A stretch of 64,000 bases of DNA from Rhynchopus euleeides. Taxonomy: Eukaryota; Euglenozoa; Diplonemea; Diplonemida; Diplonemidae. Each line of letters opens with the position of its first letter. The stretch's first letter is position 1. Made by a program: the position numbers and the translations under genes. The notes under the pieces are model-generated. The model saw only the letters and a program-made list of their open reading frames with translations. It was not told the origin of the DNA and did no database searches. Of this stretch, positions 9,689-20,801 are shown piece after piece. The stretch lies in NCBI GenBank assembly GCA_963210315.1, contig OY723240.1:2418001-2482000 (forward strand). The letters run 5' to 3'.

Positions 9689-10123
9689 GTGCAGTGTCTC
9701 GGATCCGTGTTTTCTGGCTGGCTTGCCCGTCGTTTTTTGCCGCTCGCGCGCACAAACAAAACCCGGACTCTTTTGACAAGCGCACCGTGCTCACGGTGGA
9801 AGCGGTCAACAAAATATTTTTCTTCGTTTCATTTTTGTGTTTCCATGGGTTTCGCATGCAAGAAATAGATGCTTGTATTTGCACCCCCCCCCCTCTCTCT
9901 CTCCCTCTCCCTCAAGCGCTTGACAACGTGCCGCTGGCGTGCTGCCCCCCCCTGAAGCTCCAGCCAACGCAGCCGCAGACCAACCGTCACTCTCCCTCGC
10001 TTTCTCACCCACCCTGCAACAGGCTTGCTTTCGACCAACACTAACATTGGGGCTGTTCCATGATTGGGCCGCCAACGGCTGGGCCCGACGATACAACAAA
10101 CACCCCCACCCCCCCCTGCCACC
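9689..10123 (+). other. 3' flank of paralogue 1 and 5' region of next gene
   Basis: 9689-9852 is a second copy of the sequence at 7698-7835, with about 36 extra bases near 9738-9773. After a CT-rich run (9883-9913) a pyrimidine tract ends in CAACAG at 10022, about 100 bases before ATG 10124, and is a candidate splice acceptor. No gene is supported. Confidence 0.5.
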
Positions 10124-13100
10124 ATGGGCAGCGGCGACACGCCTGCCGCACCTTCTGGCCACAATGTCCCGGGCGAACCTCCCCTGCAGATATCAGACCT
10201 GCCTCCTCGGTGTGCCTCGAGGGAAACTTGCGGCGCTGTGGCACAGCAGGGAAAGCCTGATCCTGACAGATCACCCCCGGTTCGGGTGGCGTGCGGTGCG
10301 CTGTGCGTCGTGGGGGGTGGCTCGGCCAGCCTCGATGCGGCAGCGGCCTGCGCGTCTGCCGCTCGCTTCGCCGCCGAAACCGCAAAGGAGCACGGTGGGT
10401 TCGCACCCGCCAGCCCACCCGCCTCGTCTCACTCCTCCGCCGCCAAGCTCCAGGCCTGGGTCGAGGGCATGCGATCCCACTGCTCTCACCTCATCCTCTT
10501 CGCCTCGTTTGTCAACCCCGACCCCACCCCTGGGGCACAGGCACACCCACGCGAAGGCCACACCGACCCCCCCACGCCGCCGACCCCCGCCTTCCTAACA
10601 CAGCTCCATGCCAGCCACCCCGGGTTCCTCACCGTGGTGTGCGACGTCTGCCGCGACTCCGCCCACCTCCTCGCCAGCAGCGGGGCGGTTGCGCCGCACC
10701 CAGACCCCCCCCAACCCGGCACTGCCGCAGCACAGCAGGGGTTTGCAGAGTCCATCAACAGCGCCGGGGTGTGGTTCCTCCCTGGCGACGGCGGGGGGTG
10801 CGGGTCTGCAGGGACAGAGGGGAGGAGGCACCGCCTTCTGGCACCCTACACCACAGTCTCGCAGGACTACGCGCCGAGGGGCTGCTTTGCGGCAGCGGCG
10901 GGAGGGGGCATCCTGCACTGCACAGGGTGGGGGTGCGGTGGGTTTCTCCGGCTTGCCGCATCGTGCCTCGCGCATGACCTGCTGCAGGCCTACCGCCTGC
11001 AGGTCGTGGCGATGGGTAGAGGCGAGTCGGACGAACCGCAGTACAGCAGTGCGGACTTCCTGGCCTCCGTGGCGGCAGGGCTCAAGCAGGCAGGCGCTGC
11101 GGTGGAGCAGGAAGGGGCAGGGCGGAGGGGCGGGGGGGCAGCCGTGGCGGAGCTGCTGTGCGGCGGGGGCGGGCTGGTGGACTGCGCCGCGCAGCTCGCC
11201 ACCCCCCCCTCCGCGGGGGGCAGGGGCGGGGAGGGGAGGGGCGCTGCGGCACACCACCCGCTGCTGCGCGGGGGCGGCAGCGATTCCAGCTCGGACGACA
11301 GCGACGCCTCTTCCCCTTCCCCCTCCTCGTCGTCTTCCTCAGGCCAGCCCTGCGTCGCCAGCAGCAGCAGCACCGGTGGCCACACCCATGCCACAGCCTT
11401 CTGCGAAGCTGCCATGGCAGCCCTGCTGCGGGGTCCGCCGGGCCCGCCTCCCGCATGGCGCTTCCCAGAGGGGCTGTGGGGTGGCGGGAAGGTGGCGGCG
11501 GGGGGGGTGGGACCGCGGCCCGGCGGAGGTGGCGCGCCGGCTTACAAAGCGTGCGACGCGGGGGTGGGGCGGCTGCGGCAGTGCGGGGTGACGCTGATGG
11601 TGCCGATGCGGCCGTTCTGCCCGCCGGACTTCACGCCGCTCAACGCGCTGGCCACGCCGGGGCAGGGCAGGGTGCAGCGCGACTTCGCCCCCCGCAGGGC
11701 GGGGGGCGGCAGCAGCGGTGGTGGCGGGGATGGACACACCGCCACCCCCACCACCACCACCCCCACCCCCTGGTGCGCTTCGCGCGAGGCTGCAAAGGAA
11801 TACGGCGCGCTGGCAGCCGAGCCGCACCGCGAGGCGCAGCTCAGCCGTGCGTCAGCTGCATGCGATGCCACACGGGCTGCCCTAGCCAGTCTTGGGGTCG
11901 GGGGTGGGGGAGGGGGCGCGCCGGCCCACCGCGCCTTCCACCCCACAGCAGCCGTGTGGCACGGCGACTACGTCTTCTACACAAGGAGCCTGTCGGGGTG
12001 TGACAAGGCGCTGCGCTTCCTGCGCCGCCGCAGGCGGCGCCTCCGCATCGTGTCGCACAGCACCCACGCCCTGACGCAGGGTGCAGCTGATGCGCTGCGG
12101 CGCGAGGCGCGCCTCGAGGCAGGGGCTGCACAGGGGGGTGGCCCAGGCGGGAGGGGGGTGGTGTGCCTGCGGCAGCAGGGTGGCAGCGATGACGAGGGCA
12201 GCTCCGGCAGCGAGGTGTCCGCCTGTTCGTTGGGGTCGTCGCAGCTGGGGTCGCCCCCCGGCAGCCCGGGGGCTGGGGTGGGCGGTGGCGGCGGCTTGCG
12301 CTTCATGCTGCGTGTGGAGCTGGCGCCGGCGGGGGGTGGGGCGGTGGGGGGTGTTGTGCCGGATGTGGGCTACCTGCAGCACGGCGCGGCGGGTATGTCG
12401 CAGCCGCTGCTGGTGCTGCCGGAGGGGTTCCCGCTGCCTGTGCTGCAGCGGGTGACGCTGCTCGGGGGGATGGCCTGCGGGGCGTATGAGCAGCTGCAGA
12501 GCTTCGCCTGCACCGGGGGCAAGCTGGTGTGCCGCATCGCGCAGCCGCAGCGCGCCCCGCGTGCCTGGGGGGGCGGTGCCTCAGCCACGGCGATCGTCGA
12601 CAACTTCTTCGCAGACGCCGGGGGTGCCCAGCAGCAGCAGCAGCAGCAGGAGGCGGTGCCAGGCCCCGTCGGGCGGAGGCGTGCCATGTCCGCCTCGCTG
12701 AAGCGGTTCTACGCCAAGGTCGGGGGGGGCGGGCGCAGCGCCGCTGCGCGGGTTCTCGGCAGCAGGGAGGCCCCAGCTGCCGCACCGGCCGTAGCGATCG
12801 GGGGGGAGGACCGTCACCACCACCACCACCACCACCACCACCAGCAGCAGCAGCAGCAGCAGCTGTTCTGGCACTTCCTGGCCACCCCGGTGCTGTCCGC
12901 CTCCTTCTCCGACGCCCTGGCCCCCACCGCTGCAGGTGGGTGCGCAGCACCCCCCACGCCGCTGGATGCGGTGCCCTGCCACGCACACGGCACGCACCGC
13001 CCGCGGGGGGAGCTCCGCGCGCTGCTGGGAGGTGGGTTCTGCTGCAGCAAGGCGTGGCCCTGCACGGACACCGTGGCGGTGGGCGGCACGCCGGTGGCGC

Positions 13101-14439
13101 TTGTGCCCCGCCCTGCCGCTGCCGCCGCAGCGGTGCGGCGCCAGCAGCCCTGCTCGCCGCCACACCTTGCCGCCGCCTTCCGCGAGAGCGCGTGGGCAGG
13201 GGCGTGCAGCGCTGCTGCCGACACCCACAGCACCCCCCTCACCGCCGGGAGCGCGCCGCCGCTGCCGGGGTACGACCGCGACACAGACCCGCACCTGCGG
13301 GCACACCTCGCCGCCCGTGCCCTGCGGGCAGCACAGCCCGGCGGGGAGGCGGCGATGCTGCGGAGCCTGCTCCGCACCGCCAAACAGCAGCAGCACCACG
13401 CCCCCTCTGGAGGGGGTGCCGCCTGCAGCACCCGCCCCGCCGGAAGGCGCAAGCTGCGCAAGCGGGGCCGCCGGCGCCGCAGCGGCAGCCCCGCCGCGCC
13501 GGTGCTGCCCGCTGGCGGCGCGACCTGCTCCCCACCGACCCCGGGGCTGCTGTGCGACACGCCTGCGTCTGAGGCACTCTCGGCCCTGCCGTCCTCCCCA
13601 GCCACCACGCCCGGCATGGGGCAGCTCGGCTCGCCCGGCTGCGACAGCCTGGGCGGCGTGCGCAGCCACTGCAGCAGGGGCGACCGCCCCGCGTCGATCG
13701 ACTTCGCCAGCCGCGCGGATGTGCGAGCCGGGCTGGCGCGCAGGTTCAACACCCCCGCCAACACACCAGCCGCCGCACCCCTGCTGCCCACGGCTGGGCC
13801 ACACGACGCAGCGCAGCGCTGCGCGCCCTCCACCCCGGGTGGTGCGGGGGTGGCCGGCGCGCCGTGGCTGGGCTACATGCAGGAGAACGAGGCTGTGGGG
13901 CTGCGGGGCGGCGGCGGCGATGTGGGGGGCAATATATTTGCAGCGACAGACGCCTCGGATCGGCTGCGCAACAGAGCAGCAGCAAGCGGGGGGCAGGGTG
14001 CGGCGCACGGCACGGCCAGCCCGCTGCTGGGGCCAGCGATGCGGTCGTGGCGGGGCACGGGGCTGGTGTTGCACCGCAGCAGGGCGCTGCAGGGCCTCGC
14101 ACAGCCCTCTCGGTCTTACGCCGCCACCGCCGCCGCCTCGGAGCACGACCCCAGCCTGTGCGGGCGGCAGCAGCGGCAGCGCAGGCGCCTCCGCAAGCTG
14201 CTCGCCGCTGCCGCGTCGGGTGCCTCCTGCAGCACCCCTCTGCGTGCGGGTGGCATCGCAGCGGATGGGCCACCCGCCGCCCCTGCCGACCGGGCCGCCT
14301 TCGTCGTCGTCGCGGCGCAGCAGGTGGTGGACCTGGTGCGGCTGTTCTACCGCTATGCAAACGCCGAGGCGCCGCAGCCCATCCCCTGCCCCGCCTGCCG
14401 CTGCCCCACACCCGCCCAGACCCCAACCACGGACTCCTC

Positions 14440-14470
<31 letters not shown>

Positions 14471-15382
14471 CGGCAGCAGCCCCACTGCCCAGACACAGTG
14501 GTGAAGGCACTGCACATCGCAGCCGCACCCCGAGGCAGCGAGGGCTTCCAACACTTCGTGCATCTGGTGCGTGAGGGGCGCGCCATCACACGGGGATACG
14601 CCAGGTCGCTGCTGGGGTGCGGCGAGGTGCAGCGCGGCGGGGACGTCCCGATGGTTTACGAAGACTTCAACGAGGCGGACACGGCACTCCCTGCGGGGCG
14701 TGTGGAGCAGCTGCTGCGCGACCTGCGCGTCGGGGCGGGGCGGGGCGGGTGCTGGGAGGTAGAGGTGTTCGCCTTCGTCGTGCTGTGCACGGCAGCGGTG
14801 GGGACCGGTGCGCGCAGCCGCCTGAGGGGGTTCTGTGAGGCTGCGTCTCAGCAGGGGCCGACCCTCTACGCCTCCCCAGGCGCCGCAGCCGAATACGAAC
14901 ACTTCCTGCGCCGCCAGGCGGGGGTACTGTGGGGGGGCAGCCCAGCAGGGGCGGACGAAGGGCTGTGGAGTCCCACCCTCCTTAGCGCCGCCTTTACGGA
15001 GTATTCCCCGCCGCCGGAGCCAGCGCTGCTGCTGCTGTGCGCGGCGCCGAGGAGGGTGCAGGTGTGCCTGGTGCAGGGGGGTGTGTGTGGCAGGTTTGCG
15101 GAGGCGGCGGCGGCGGTGCGGCGGCGGCATGCCCTGCTGCACCACGCCGTGGTGCGGAAGGGGTGCGGTGTGGTGCAGCCGCCCCGCCCCGCTTCCCCTG
15201 GGGTGTGCGGCGGGGGTGGGGGTGGAGACGTAGATGGCGTGCAGACAGGGAGCCGGGGTGAGGCCTGTGCTGCACAGCGTGTGTTGCCGACAAATGAGGC
15301 CCTGCCGGGAACAGCAGCAGGCACAGGCGGCTGTGCGGGAGGGGTGTTTTGCACTGCAGCAGACCGGCCGCGGGGTGCGTGA
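10124..15382 (+). CDS. Large low-complexity protein, function unknown
   Basis: An uninterrupted frame of 1752 residues starting at GCCACCATGG (10124), in very GC-rich sequence. It has long Gly, Ala, Pro and Ser tracts, a glutamine run near 12630, a histidine run followed by a glutamine run near 12817-12861, and another glutamine run near 14440. Ordered-looking islands exist: around 11955-12130 (VFYTRSLSGCDKALRFLRRR), 12300-12600 (MSQPLLVLPEGFPLPVLQRV, YEQLQSFACTGGKLVCRI) and 14290-15060 (VVDLVRLFYRYAN, FQHFVHLVREGRAITRGYA, WEVEVFAFVVLCTAAV). I do not recognise a family. Long frames also run antisense here (for example 12581-15145), as expected in GC-rich DNA; I prefer the + strand because it is open over the full 5.3 kb, matches the neighbours' direction, and its CAG runs encode glutamine. 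Unseen introns near the C-terminus are possible. Confidence 0.6.
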
Positions 15383-15481
15383 TGCGTGGGGGCAGGGAAA
15401 GGCTTCTTTAAACTACAGGCAGTTCAATAATGTGACTCTTGTGAAAATAACGGGGGAGGGGGGGGGGGTTAGGTGATCGCA
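15383..15481. other. Short intergenic stretch
   Basis: A purine-rich G run at about 15451-15468 lies immediately before a small transposon. Nothing else is seen. Confidence 0.4.
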
Positions 15482-15652
15482 CACGGTGGACTCCCACACG
15501 TCAGGGTGCACCTTTTTGGGATATCGGAATATCGGGGGTCTGGCGAGGTCCGACCCCCGCTCGCGGGGGTCGTCTGGGCACCAAAAATAGCAGGGCGGAC
15601 TCCCGCTAGCGGGGGTCCATACCCCCGCTCCAGGGGGTGGGAGTCCACCGTG
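15482..15652. mobile_element. 171-bp CACGGTGGACTCC miniature element
   Basis: Terminal inverted repeats CACGGTGGACTCCCAC and its reverse complement, with CA on both sides (15480-15481 and 15653-15654), the same 2-bp duplication rule as the larger relatives. The interior has repeated CCGCTAGCGGG-type palindromes also found in the 3-kb relative at 33359-36376. It is non-autonomous. Confidence 0.8.
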
Positions 15653-16111
15653 CATGGTACTTTGACAAGTTGCCATTTGTCAAAGTGGTTCCACTTGCGG
15701 GCCATTTGTGTGCACCGCCTTGCTGCGTGCATTGTGGTGGCTGTCTACACAGGGCTACACGCCGTCGGGCGGTTGATCCTTTCGGCAATGTGACTGACTC
15801 AGTGAGGCCCCGCCCTGCCGTGGTTATGCACACACGTGCAGCATGTGCCTGCCTTGTGGCCTTGATTGTGTGATGTGGCGCTGCCGCGGCTCCACGCAGG
15901 GGTCGCATCCCATGAAGGAGTGACTTCCTGAGCACCACTTTGAGGGACTCTGTCTTTGATCCCCATCCACACCGTCACCCACTGCACACACCGCCACACC
16001 CTCCAGCAAGCCTGCAAACCCACATACTGGTGGTGTGACTTCCTCTGCCCAAGCCTGGTCAGGCCACCCCCCGCTTCCAGTCGCCCCCCTCCGTGAGTGT
16101 GCAAGGCAAAC
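15653..16111 (+). other. Intergenic, ends in shared 5' flank of the WD40 paralogues
   Basis: 15908-16111 is almost identical to the 200 bases before paralogues 1 and 3 (CATGAAGGAGTGACTTCC to GTGCAAGGCAAAC). The first part is unique; no gene is seen. Confidence 0.6.
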
Positions 16112-17242
16112 ATGGATGTGACTGTGCGTCACAGCGGGACCGGTGACAGCTGTGTCGTCGGTGTTCCGGAAGGGGGGACCGTGGTCGGGCTGAAGGCGGA
16201 TGCGCTGGAGGAGATGTTCCCGGGTTCTGTCAACACCAACACAGCCCGTGAGGTTGCATGCGTCGCAGCACACATCGAAGGGTGTGAGGAGGAGCTGGAC
16301 GATGCGCAGCGCGTTGCCGACACGGGTCTGGAGGACGGGGGTGCTGTCCAGCTCGTCCCCCGCTGGCCCAGAGTCAACGCTCCCGCAGTCTACTCATCTA
16401 CGCATGGCAAAGGCATCGCGTCTCTTGCACTGTCGAGGTGTGGGACGCTGTGTGCTGTAGGTTACTACGAAGGGCACATCACTGTGTTTGACACCAGCAC
16501 CGCTGCTGTGCTGGCGGACTTAACGCACGGCGACAAGGGTATTCCTCGCACAGCGTTCTCTGTCTGTGGGACGTGGTTGGCAACGTGCTCTCATGACGGC
16601 ACCATCTGCGTGTGGCTGACCTCAACTTGGGAGGAGGTGTGCATCCTGCACCACAACAATAGCGGGGGGTCCAGTGCAGCGTGGACACACTGCGGACGTG
16701 TGGTGTCCGGAGACGCCTCAGGCAAAGTGCGTGTGTGGGACTTGAAGGGCACACCGAGCGCCACAGTGCTGGAGGGTCACGGCGATGCTGTTCTCAGTAT
16801 TGCTGTGTCGGGCACGAGGATCTTCAGCGGGTCACGTGACAAAACCATCCGTGTGTGGGACATCAGCACCCCCACACACACACACACCCTGGTTGAGCAC
16901 ACTGCTTGGGTGACCGACATCGACCTGACCAAGGACGAGCAGCACCTGGTGTCGTGCTCTTGGGACAAGTCACTAAAGGTGTGGTGCACAACCACCCTCA
17001 GCTGCCTGCGTACTGTGCAACTGTATGGCAGTCCCTACTCATTTGCTGTATCACAGCCAGGTGATGTTGTTGCAGTGGCGACTCCGAACCTCAGACTGTA
17101 CCGCCTCAGCACCGGTGAATGTCTGGGGAAGGTGGGCTCAGAGGGCCTTGGTATTGCACTCAGCCCCTGCGGGAGGTGGCTATTCACGCAAACAAACAGA
17201 ACTTGTGTCTCTGTGTGTGCTGTGTCTTCCGTTTTACCCTGA
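16112..17242 (+). CDS. Ubiquitin-like/WD40 propeller protein, paralogue 2
   Basis: 376 residues with the same layout: ubiquitin-like residues 1-82 (MDVTVRHSGTG to EDGGAVQLV, with the insertion variant NTNTAREVACV) and seven blades. Blade signatures include GTICVWLTSTWEEV, GKVRVWDLKGTPS and KTIRVWDISTPTH. Variable segments differ from the other copies (DKGIPR, NNSGGSS, GDAVLS, TAWVTD, WDKS). The stop follows the conserved VSVCAVSSVLP end. Together with the following DUF4116 gene it forms a unit repeated at 22693-26440. No enzymatic motif is present; a binding or adaptor role is inferred only from the domains. Confidence 0.85.
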   Translation: MDVTVRHSGTGDSCVVGVPEGGTVVGLKADALEEMFPGSVNTNTAREVACVAAHIEGCEEELDDAQRVADTGLEDGGAVQLVPRWPRVNAPAVYSSTHGKGIASLALSRCGTLCAVGYYEGHITVFDTSTAAVLADLTHGDKGIPRTAFSVCGTWLATCSHDGTICVWLTSTWEEVCILHHNNSGGSSAAWTHCGRVVSGDASGKVRVWDLKGTPSATVLEGHGDAVLSIAVSGTRIFSGSRDKTIRVWDISTPTHTHTLVEHTAWVTDIDLTKDEQHLVSCSWDKSLKVWCTTTLSCLRTVQLYGSPYSFAVSQPGDVVAVATPNLRLYRLSTGECLGKVGSEGLGIALSPCGRWLFTQTNRTCVSVCAVSSVLP

Positions 17243-18002
17243 GCGTTGTGTCTGGTCTTGTTTCCCTATCTTGTGTGTAACAACATGTCGGAACAACGTG
17301 TGGGAACTTCGCTCAGAAATACAGCCGCTGTGCTGCACCCCGCCAACCCCAAGAGATATCATCTGCCCAGCGCTCCCGCGAGGCTCAAGCTGTGGCGAGA
17401 CGAGTGCCCCCTCGAGACGGAATGGATGTCGACTTCGTTCGGTGCGGCCTCCCCTGAATGATACTCACAGTCAGTTGGCAGCTTTGCTGAGTGTCAAATA
17501 AGAACTCAAACACACGACTGGAAGGGAAGGGAATGTTCCCTTCAATTTCAATTCAACAAGGCGTACTGATTCTGTTCAACTCTTACCCGCAAACCCGTGC
17601 GTCTGCGTGTCTCTTCTCTACGGCGTGTGTGACGCGACAACAGCCTTCTGTTTTGTTGGTCTGGCCCCGAGGTTGTTTCACGCGGTTGGAGCTTCCGCCG
17701 CCCGGCATGTGAAGCCGGCACAGCTCGGCGAAAGGAGCAGTGTTCGGATGACAGACGGGTGGTTCGGGGTGGAGCCCACATTCCCCCCACTCATGAGGGT
17801 ATTTGCAGTTTGCGCACACCCCCTCTCGGCGAGTGATGTGCAAACCCACAACCCCGCATATGGCGCGTCGAGTAGACTGAATACCCCGGAGTGTGTATCG
17901 CACTCCCGTATGTGTGCCAGTTGCACAGTGCTCGCTTGACTGCTCTCACAACCACAGGTGTCACACAACTGCCTTTGCACGCAGGCGTGAAGAGGAAGAG
18001 AC
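17243..18002 (+). other. Spacer between paralogue 2 and the DUF4116 gene (duplicated)
   Basis: Matches 23812-24754 at near identity except for an extra 182 bases in the second copy (23938-24119). Two pyrimidine tracts ending in CAG (about 17957 and 17983) lie just before the ATG at 18003 and could be splice acceptors. No independent gene is supported. Confidence 0.55.
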
Positions 18003-18152
18003 ATGTTGGTGTTCCTTGCCAACAGGAGGACAGGCGATCAGTATGCTGCCGACATCGGGGTCGACGACACGCCGGACAATGTGAAGGAGTTTACACTGCA
18101 GGCGTTCCCTAACTTTGTCGGGGCGGAGTTGTCTGATCTGCAGGTGTCGTAG
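18003..18152 (+). pseudogene. Broken ubiquitin-like front end of DUF4116 gene, copy 1
   Basis: ATG 18003 opens 49 residues (MLVFLANRRTGDQY to SDLQVS) that match the start of the ubiquitin-like domain at 56167. Compared with that copy, 55 bases are missing between two GCAG-containing sites at about 18143, and a G-to-T change makes TAG at 18150. The second half of the domain is therefore lost and the frame shifts before the repeats. The deletion and stop are also present at 24755-24904. Confidence 0.75.
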
Positions 18153-18178
18153 ACGGGTGCACAGTGGACGTTCACCTG

Positions 18179-19051
18179 ATGTGCCAGCACCACCTGGATG
18201 ACCTGGACAGCGGCCGCAAGCAAGTGTGGGAGGTTCCGCTGTGGGTGTCGGAGAAGGTCCGCGTGGTCGACGCTCTTGTGAGGTCCCCTGAGCGCCTTGT
18301 ATCCGCACACAGCATGGTGAAGGTCGACCGTGAACTGAATCTCGCAGTGGTGCAACAGAAAGGCTGTGCCTTGGATTACGTCCACCCCTCCCTGAAGGCC
18401 GACCGTGAACTGAATATCACAGCAGTGCAGCGGAGCGGTTGTGCCTTGAGATGCGTCCACCACTCCCTGAAGGCCAACCCAGAAATCAATCTCGCAGCCG
18501 TGCAAGAGTACGGGTGTGCTTTGAGATACGTCTATTCCTCCCTGAAGGCACGCCGTGATCTGAATCTCACAGCAGTGCAACAGGACGGTTCTGCCTCGCA
18601 ATACGTCAACGACTCCCTGAAGGCCGACCGTGAACTGAATATCGCAGCGGTTCAACGGAATGGGTTTGCCTTGAAATACGTCCACCCCTCTCTGAAGGCC
18701 GGCTGTGAACTGAATCTCGCAGCGGTGCGAGGGTACGGTTGTGCCTTGAGATACGTACACCCCTCCCTGAGGGCTGACCGGGAGGTGAATCTCACAGCGG
18801 TGCAACAAGACGGTTCTGCCTTGCAATACGTCAACGACTCCCTGAAGGCGGACCCTGAACTGAATCGCGCAGCAGTGCAACAGAACCGCCATGCCTTGAG
18901 GTACGTGCACCCCTCCCTGAGGGACGACTGTGAAGCGCACCTCACAGCGCTGCGAGAGGCCCGCACTCATTGTATGAACAGGCAAGAGCTCGTGGAGGCC
19001 GTTGTGGAAGCAGCAGACACCCCAACTGCAAGCAAGCGGCAGAGAACATGA
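18179..19051 (+). CDS. DUF4116-repeat protein, copy 1
   Basis: 291 residues from ATG 18179, the first ATG in the repeat frame. After LDDLDSGRKQVWEVPLWVSE come eight repeats of 25 residues with the pattern LNLxAVQQxGxALxYVHxSLKADRE, the signature of DUF4116 (a eukaryotic repeat of unknown function, expanded in several protists). The C-terminus is basic (ASKRQRT). The intact relative at 56167 places an in-frame ubiquitin-like domain before the repeats; here that part is disrupted. This may be a shortened protein or a decaying gene. The frame stays open and the copy at 24931 differs by only three residues, which reflects a recent duplication as much as selection. Confidence 0.7.
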   Translation: MCQHHLDDLDSGRKQVWEVPLWVSEKVRVVDALVRSPERLVSAHSMVKVDRELNLAVVQQKGCALDYVHPSLKADRELNITAVQRSGCALRCVHHSLKANPEINLAAVQEYGCALRYVYSSLKARRDLNLTAVQQDGSASQYVNDSLKADRELNIAAVQRNGFALKYVHPSLKAGCELNLAAVRGYGCALRYVHPSLRADREVNLTAVQQDGSALQYVNDSLKADPELNRAAVQQNRHALRYVHPSLRDDCEAHLTALREARTHCMNRQELVEAVVEAADTPTASKRQRT

Positions 19052-20801
19052 CAGCCGCGTGCTAGACCTCCCTGATGTACAAGCGGGGTGCAATTTCATC
19101 TCGAAAGGACAGGACATGTTGTGCCCGAGACCCCATCCACACAGCGCCGCTCTGGTGCCCCCCCTTGATTCGGGTGCTGCCCTCAGACCTTGCCCCCACA
19201 CATTTCAGTAAGGCCAGGTGTGGTGGTGGAGGAGGGTGCGTTCTGAAAGGCAAAGATCTCGCAGCAGGTCCACACGAGTGACTTTTGTCACGAGTGGTTG
19301 CAGATTCAGTGCATGTGTGTATCGAGAAATGCACCTCCTTCCCAGCAGTCCATCACCCTTCGTTCCGAACCCCCACAGTTCTCTGAGCCACCCAGGTGCA
19401 GGCCAGATGCGATGAGGCATCTCAGAACCGCGCGTTCCCCTGATGCACAGCAGCTTGTAGTTTCTCCCGCTGTCCCCCCCGCTCAAGGTGTTGTGCACAA
19501 CCACCCTCTGCTGCCTGCGTGCTGTGCAGCTGGACTGCACCCCCCCTCACTCGCTGTGTCACAGCCAGGTGATCTTGTTGCAGTGGTGTCTTCTAACCTC
19601 GGCCCCAGCACAGGTGAGTGTCTGTGGAAGGTGGACACGCAGGGTCATGGTGTTGCACTCAGCCTCTGCGGGAGGTGGCTCTTCACACTAACAAACGACT
19701 TCGTCGCTCCCTCTGGCATCGCAGTGACTCCGGGCTGTTTCGTGACTGGTTGCCTTGAACTCTACCCCCACCCACCTCGGGGCTGCGCCCCTGCTGGCCT
19801 CCTCGTGTCCGACCGTTGCGAGCTGCGCTTGGGGTGTCTGCCTGTCGTATGACTGGCTCTTCGTACCCCCAGCACTTTCGTACCCTCAGGAATGACCGAT
19901 GTGTGGGTGGGGTTGGGGTGTGCGGGAGGTGGGTCTTCACACCAACGAACCTCACTCCAGTCTCTGTGGCTGCCTTCACTCATCGGATGTGCAGGAAGTG
20001 AGATAAAAAGATGAGACGCCTCAAAACACTGGCTGTGAGGTGACACAGCTTCACACAGTGACACAGAGGGAAGGCCCCCTAGTGGACCCCATGAGAGAAA
20101 ACTGTTGTTCTGTCACTGTGTGCTGTGTCTTTCGTTTCACCCTGAGTGCAGTGTCTCGGAACCTGTTCCCCTGCATTTGTCACATTTTCCGTGACCAGCA
20201 CAATGCAGAGAGGGCAGTGCTGTGGTAGTCAGGGCGGACACCACCTCTTGTGGTACAGCACAACAGCCTGTCGGAGGCTGTTTGGGGGTCGGGGGCAACC
20301 CGGTCGTTCTGTGAGGGGCTCACTTCTCAGCACTCTGGAGCGAAGACCCTCGCTGACAGCTGCTGCAGCAGGGTGGCAGGTGGCGAGAGGTGGGTGTGGG
20401 GGTGGTGGCGTGATTCGACCTGAGTGTTCCATTCCAAAAAGCAGTGCAGGGGTCGGGTGTGGGTAGGGTGGGTTGCGTAATGTGTTGCCCGTCACAACAG
20501 CCCAGCATCTCCCTCAGACCCCTCACCCACCCGCAAGGTCGTTCCGAGCAGAGAGAACAGAACACGAGTCGCTTCCCCCAACCCCGCCACAACCCCATCC
20601 CATGAAGGAGTGACTTCCTGAGCACCACTTTGAGTGACTCTGTCTTTGATCCCCATCCACACCGTCACCCACTGCACACACCGCCACACCCTCCAGCAAG
20701 CCTGCAAACCCACATACTGGTGGTGTGACTTCCTCTGCCCAAGCCTGGTCAGGCCACCCCCCGCTCCCAGTCGCCTCCCTCCGTGAGTGTGCAAGGCAAA
20801 C
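19052..20801 (+). other. Intergenic with WD40 relics and shared 5' flank
   Basis: No intact gene. 19482-19694 is a WD40 relic (listed separately). Short pieces of the cassette end recur at about 19915-19985 (TGCGGGAGGTGGGTCTTCAC) and 20118-20165 (GTGTGCTGTGTC to CCCTGAGTGCAGTGTC). From about 20410 to 20801 the sequence is the 5' flank shared with paralogue 1. Confidence 0.6.
19482..19694 (+). pseudogene. WD40 cassette relic, copy 1
   Basis: Matches the last blades of the cassette (LKVLCTTTLCCLRAVQLD, then LAVSQPGDLVAVVSS, GVALSLCGRWLF) but has frame changes and no front part. It is repeated at about 26232-26440 as part of the segmental duplication. Confidence 0.75.

Noticed and set aside
12581..15145. 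854-residue antisense frame in the large low-complexity gene
   Set aside because: Shadow of GC-rich codons; leucine runs come from antisense CAG repeats; the + strand is open over a longer span and agrees with the neighbours' direction.
17607..17939. Frames of about 110 residues in the duplicated spacer
   Set aside because: They persist in both copies only because the DNA is nearly identical; no domain, and overlapping frames occur on both strands.
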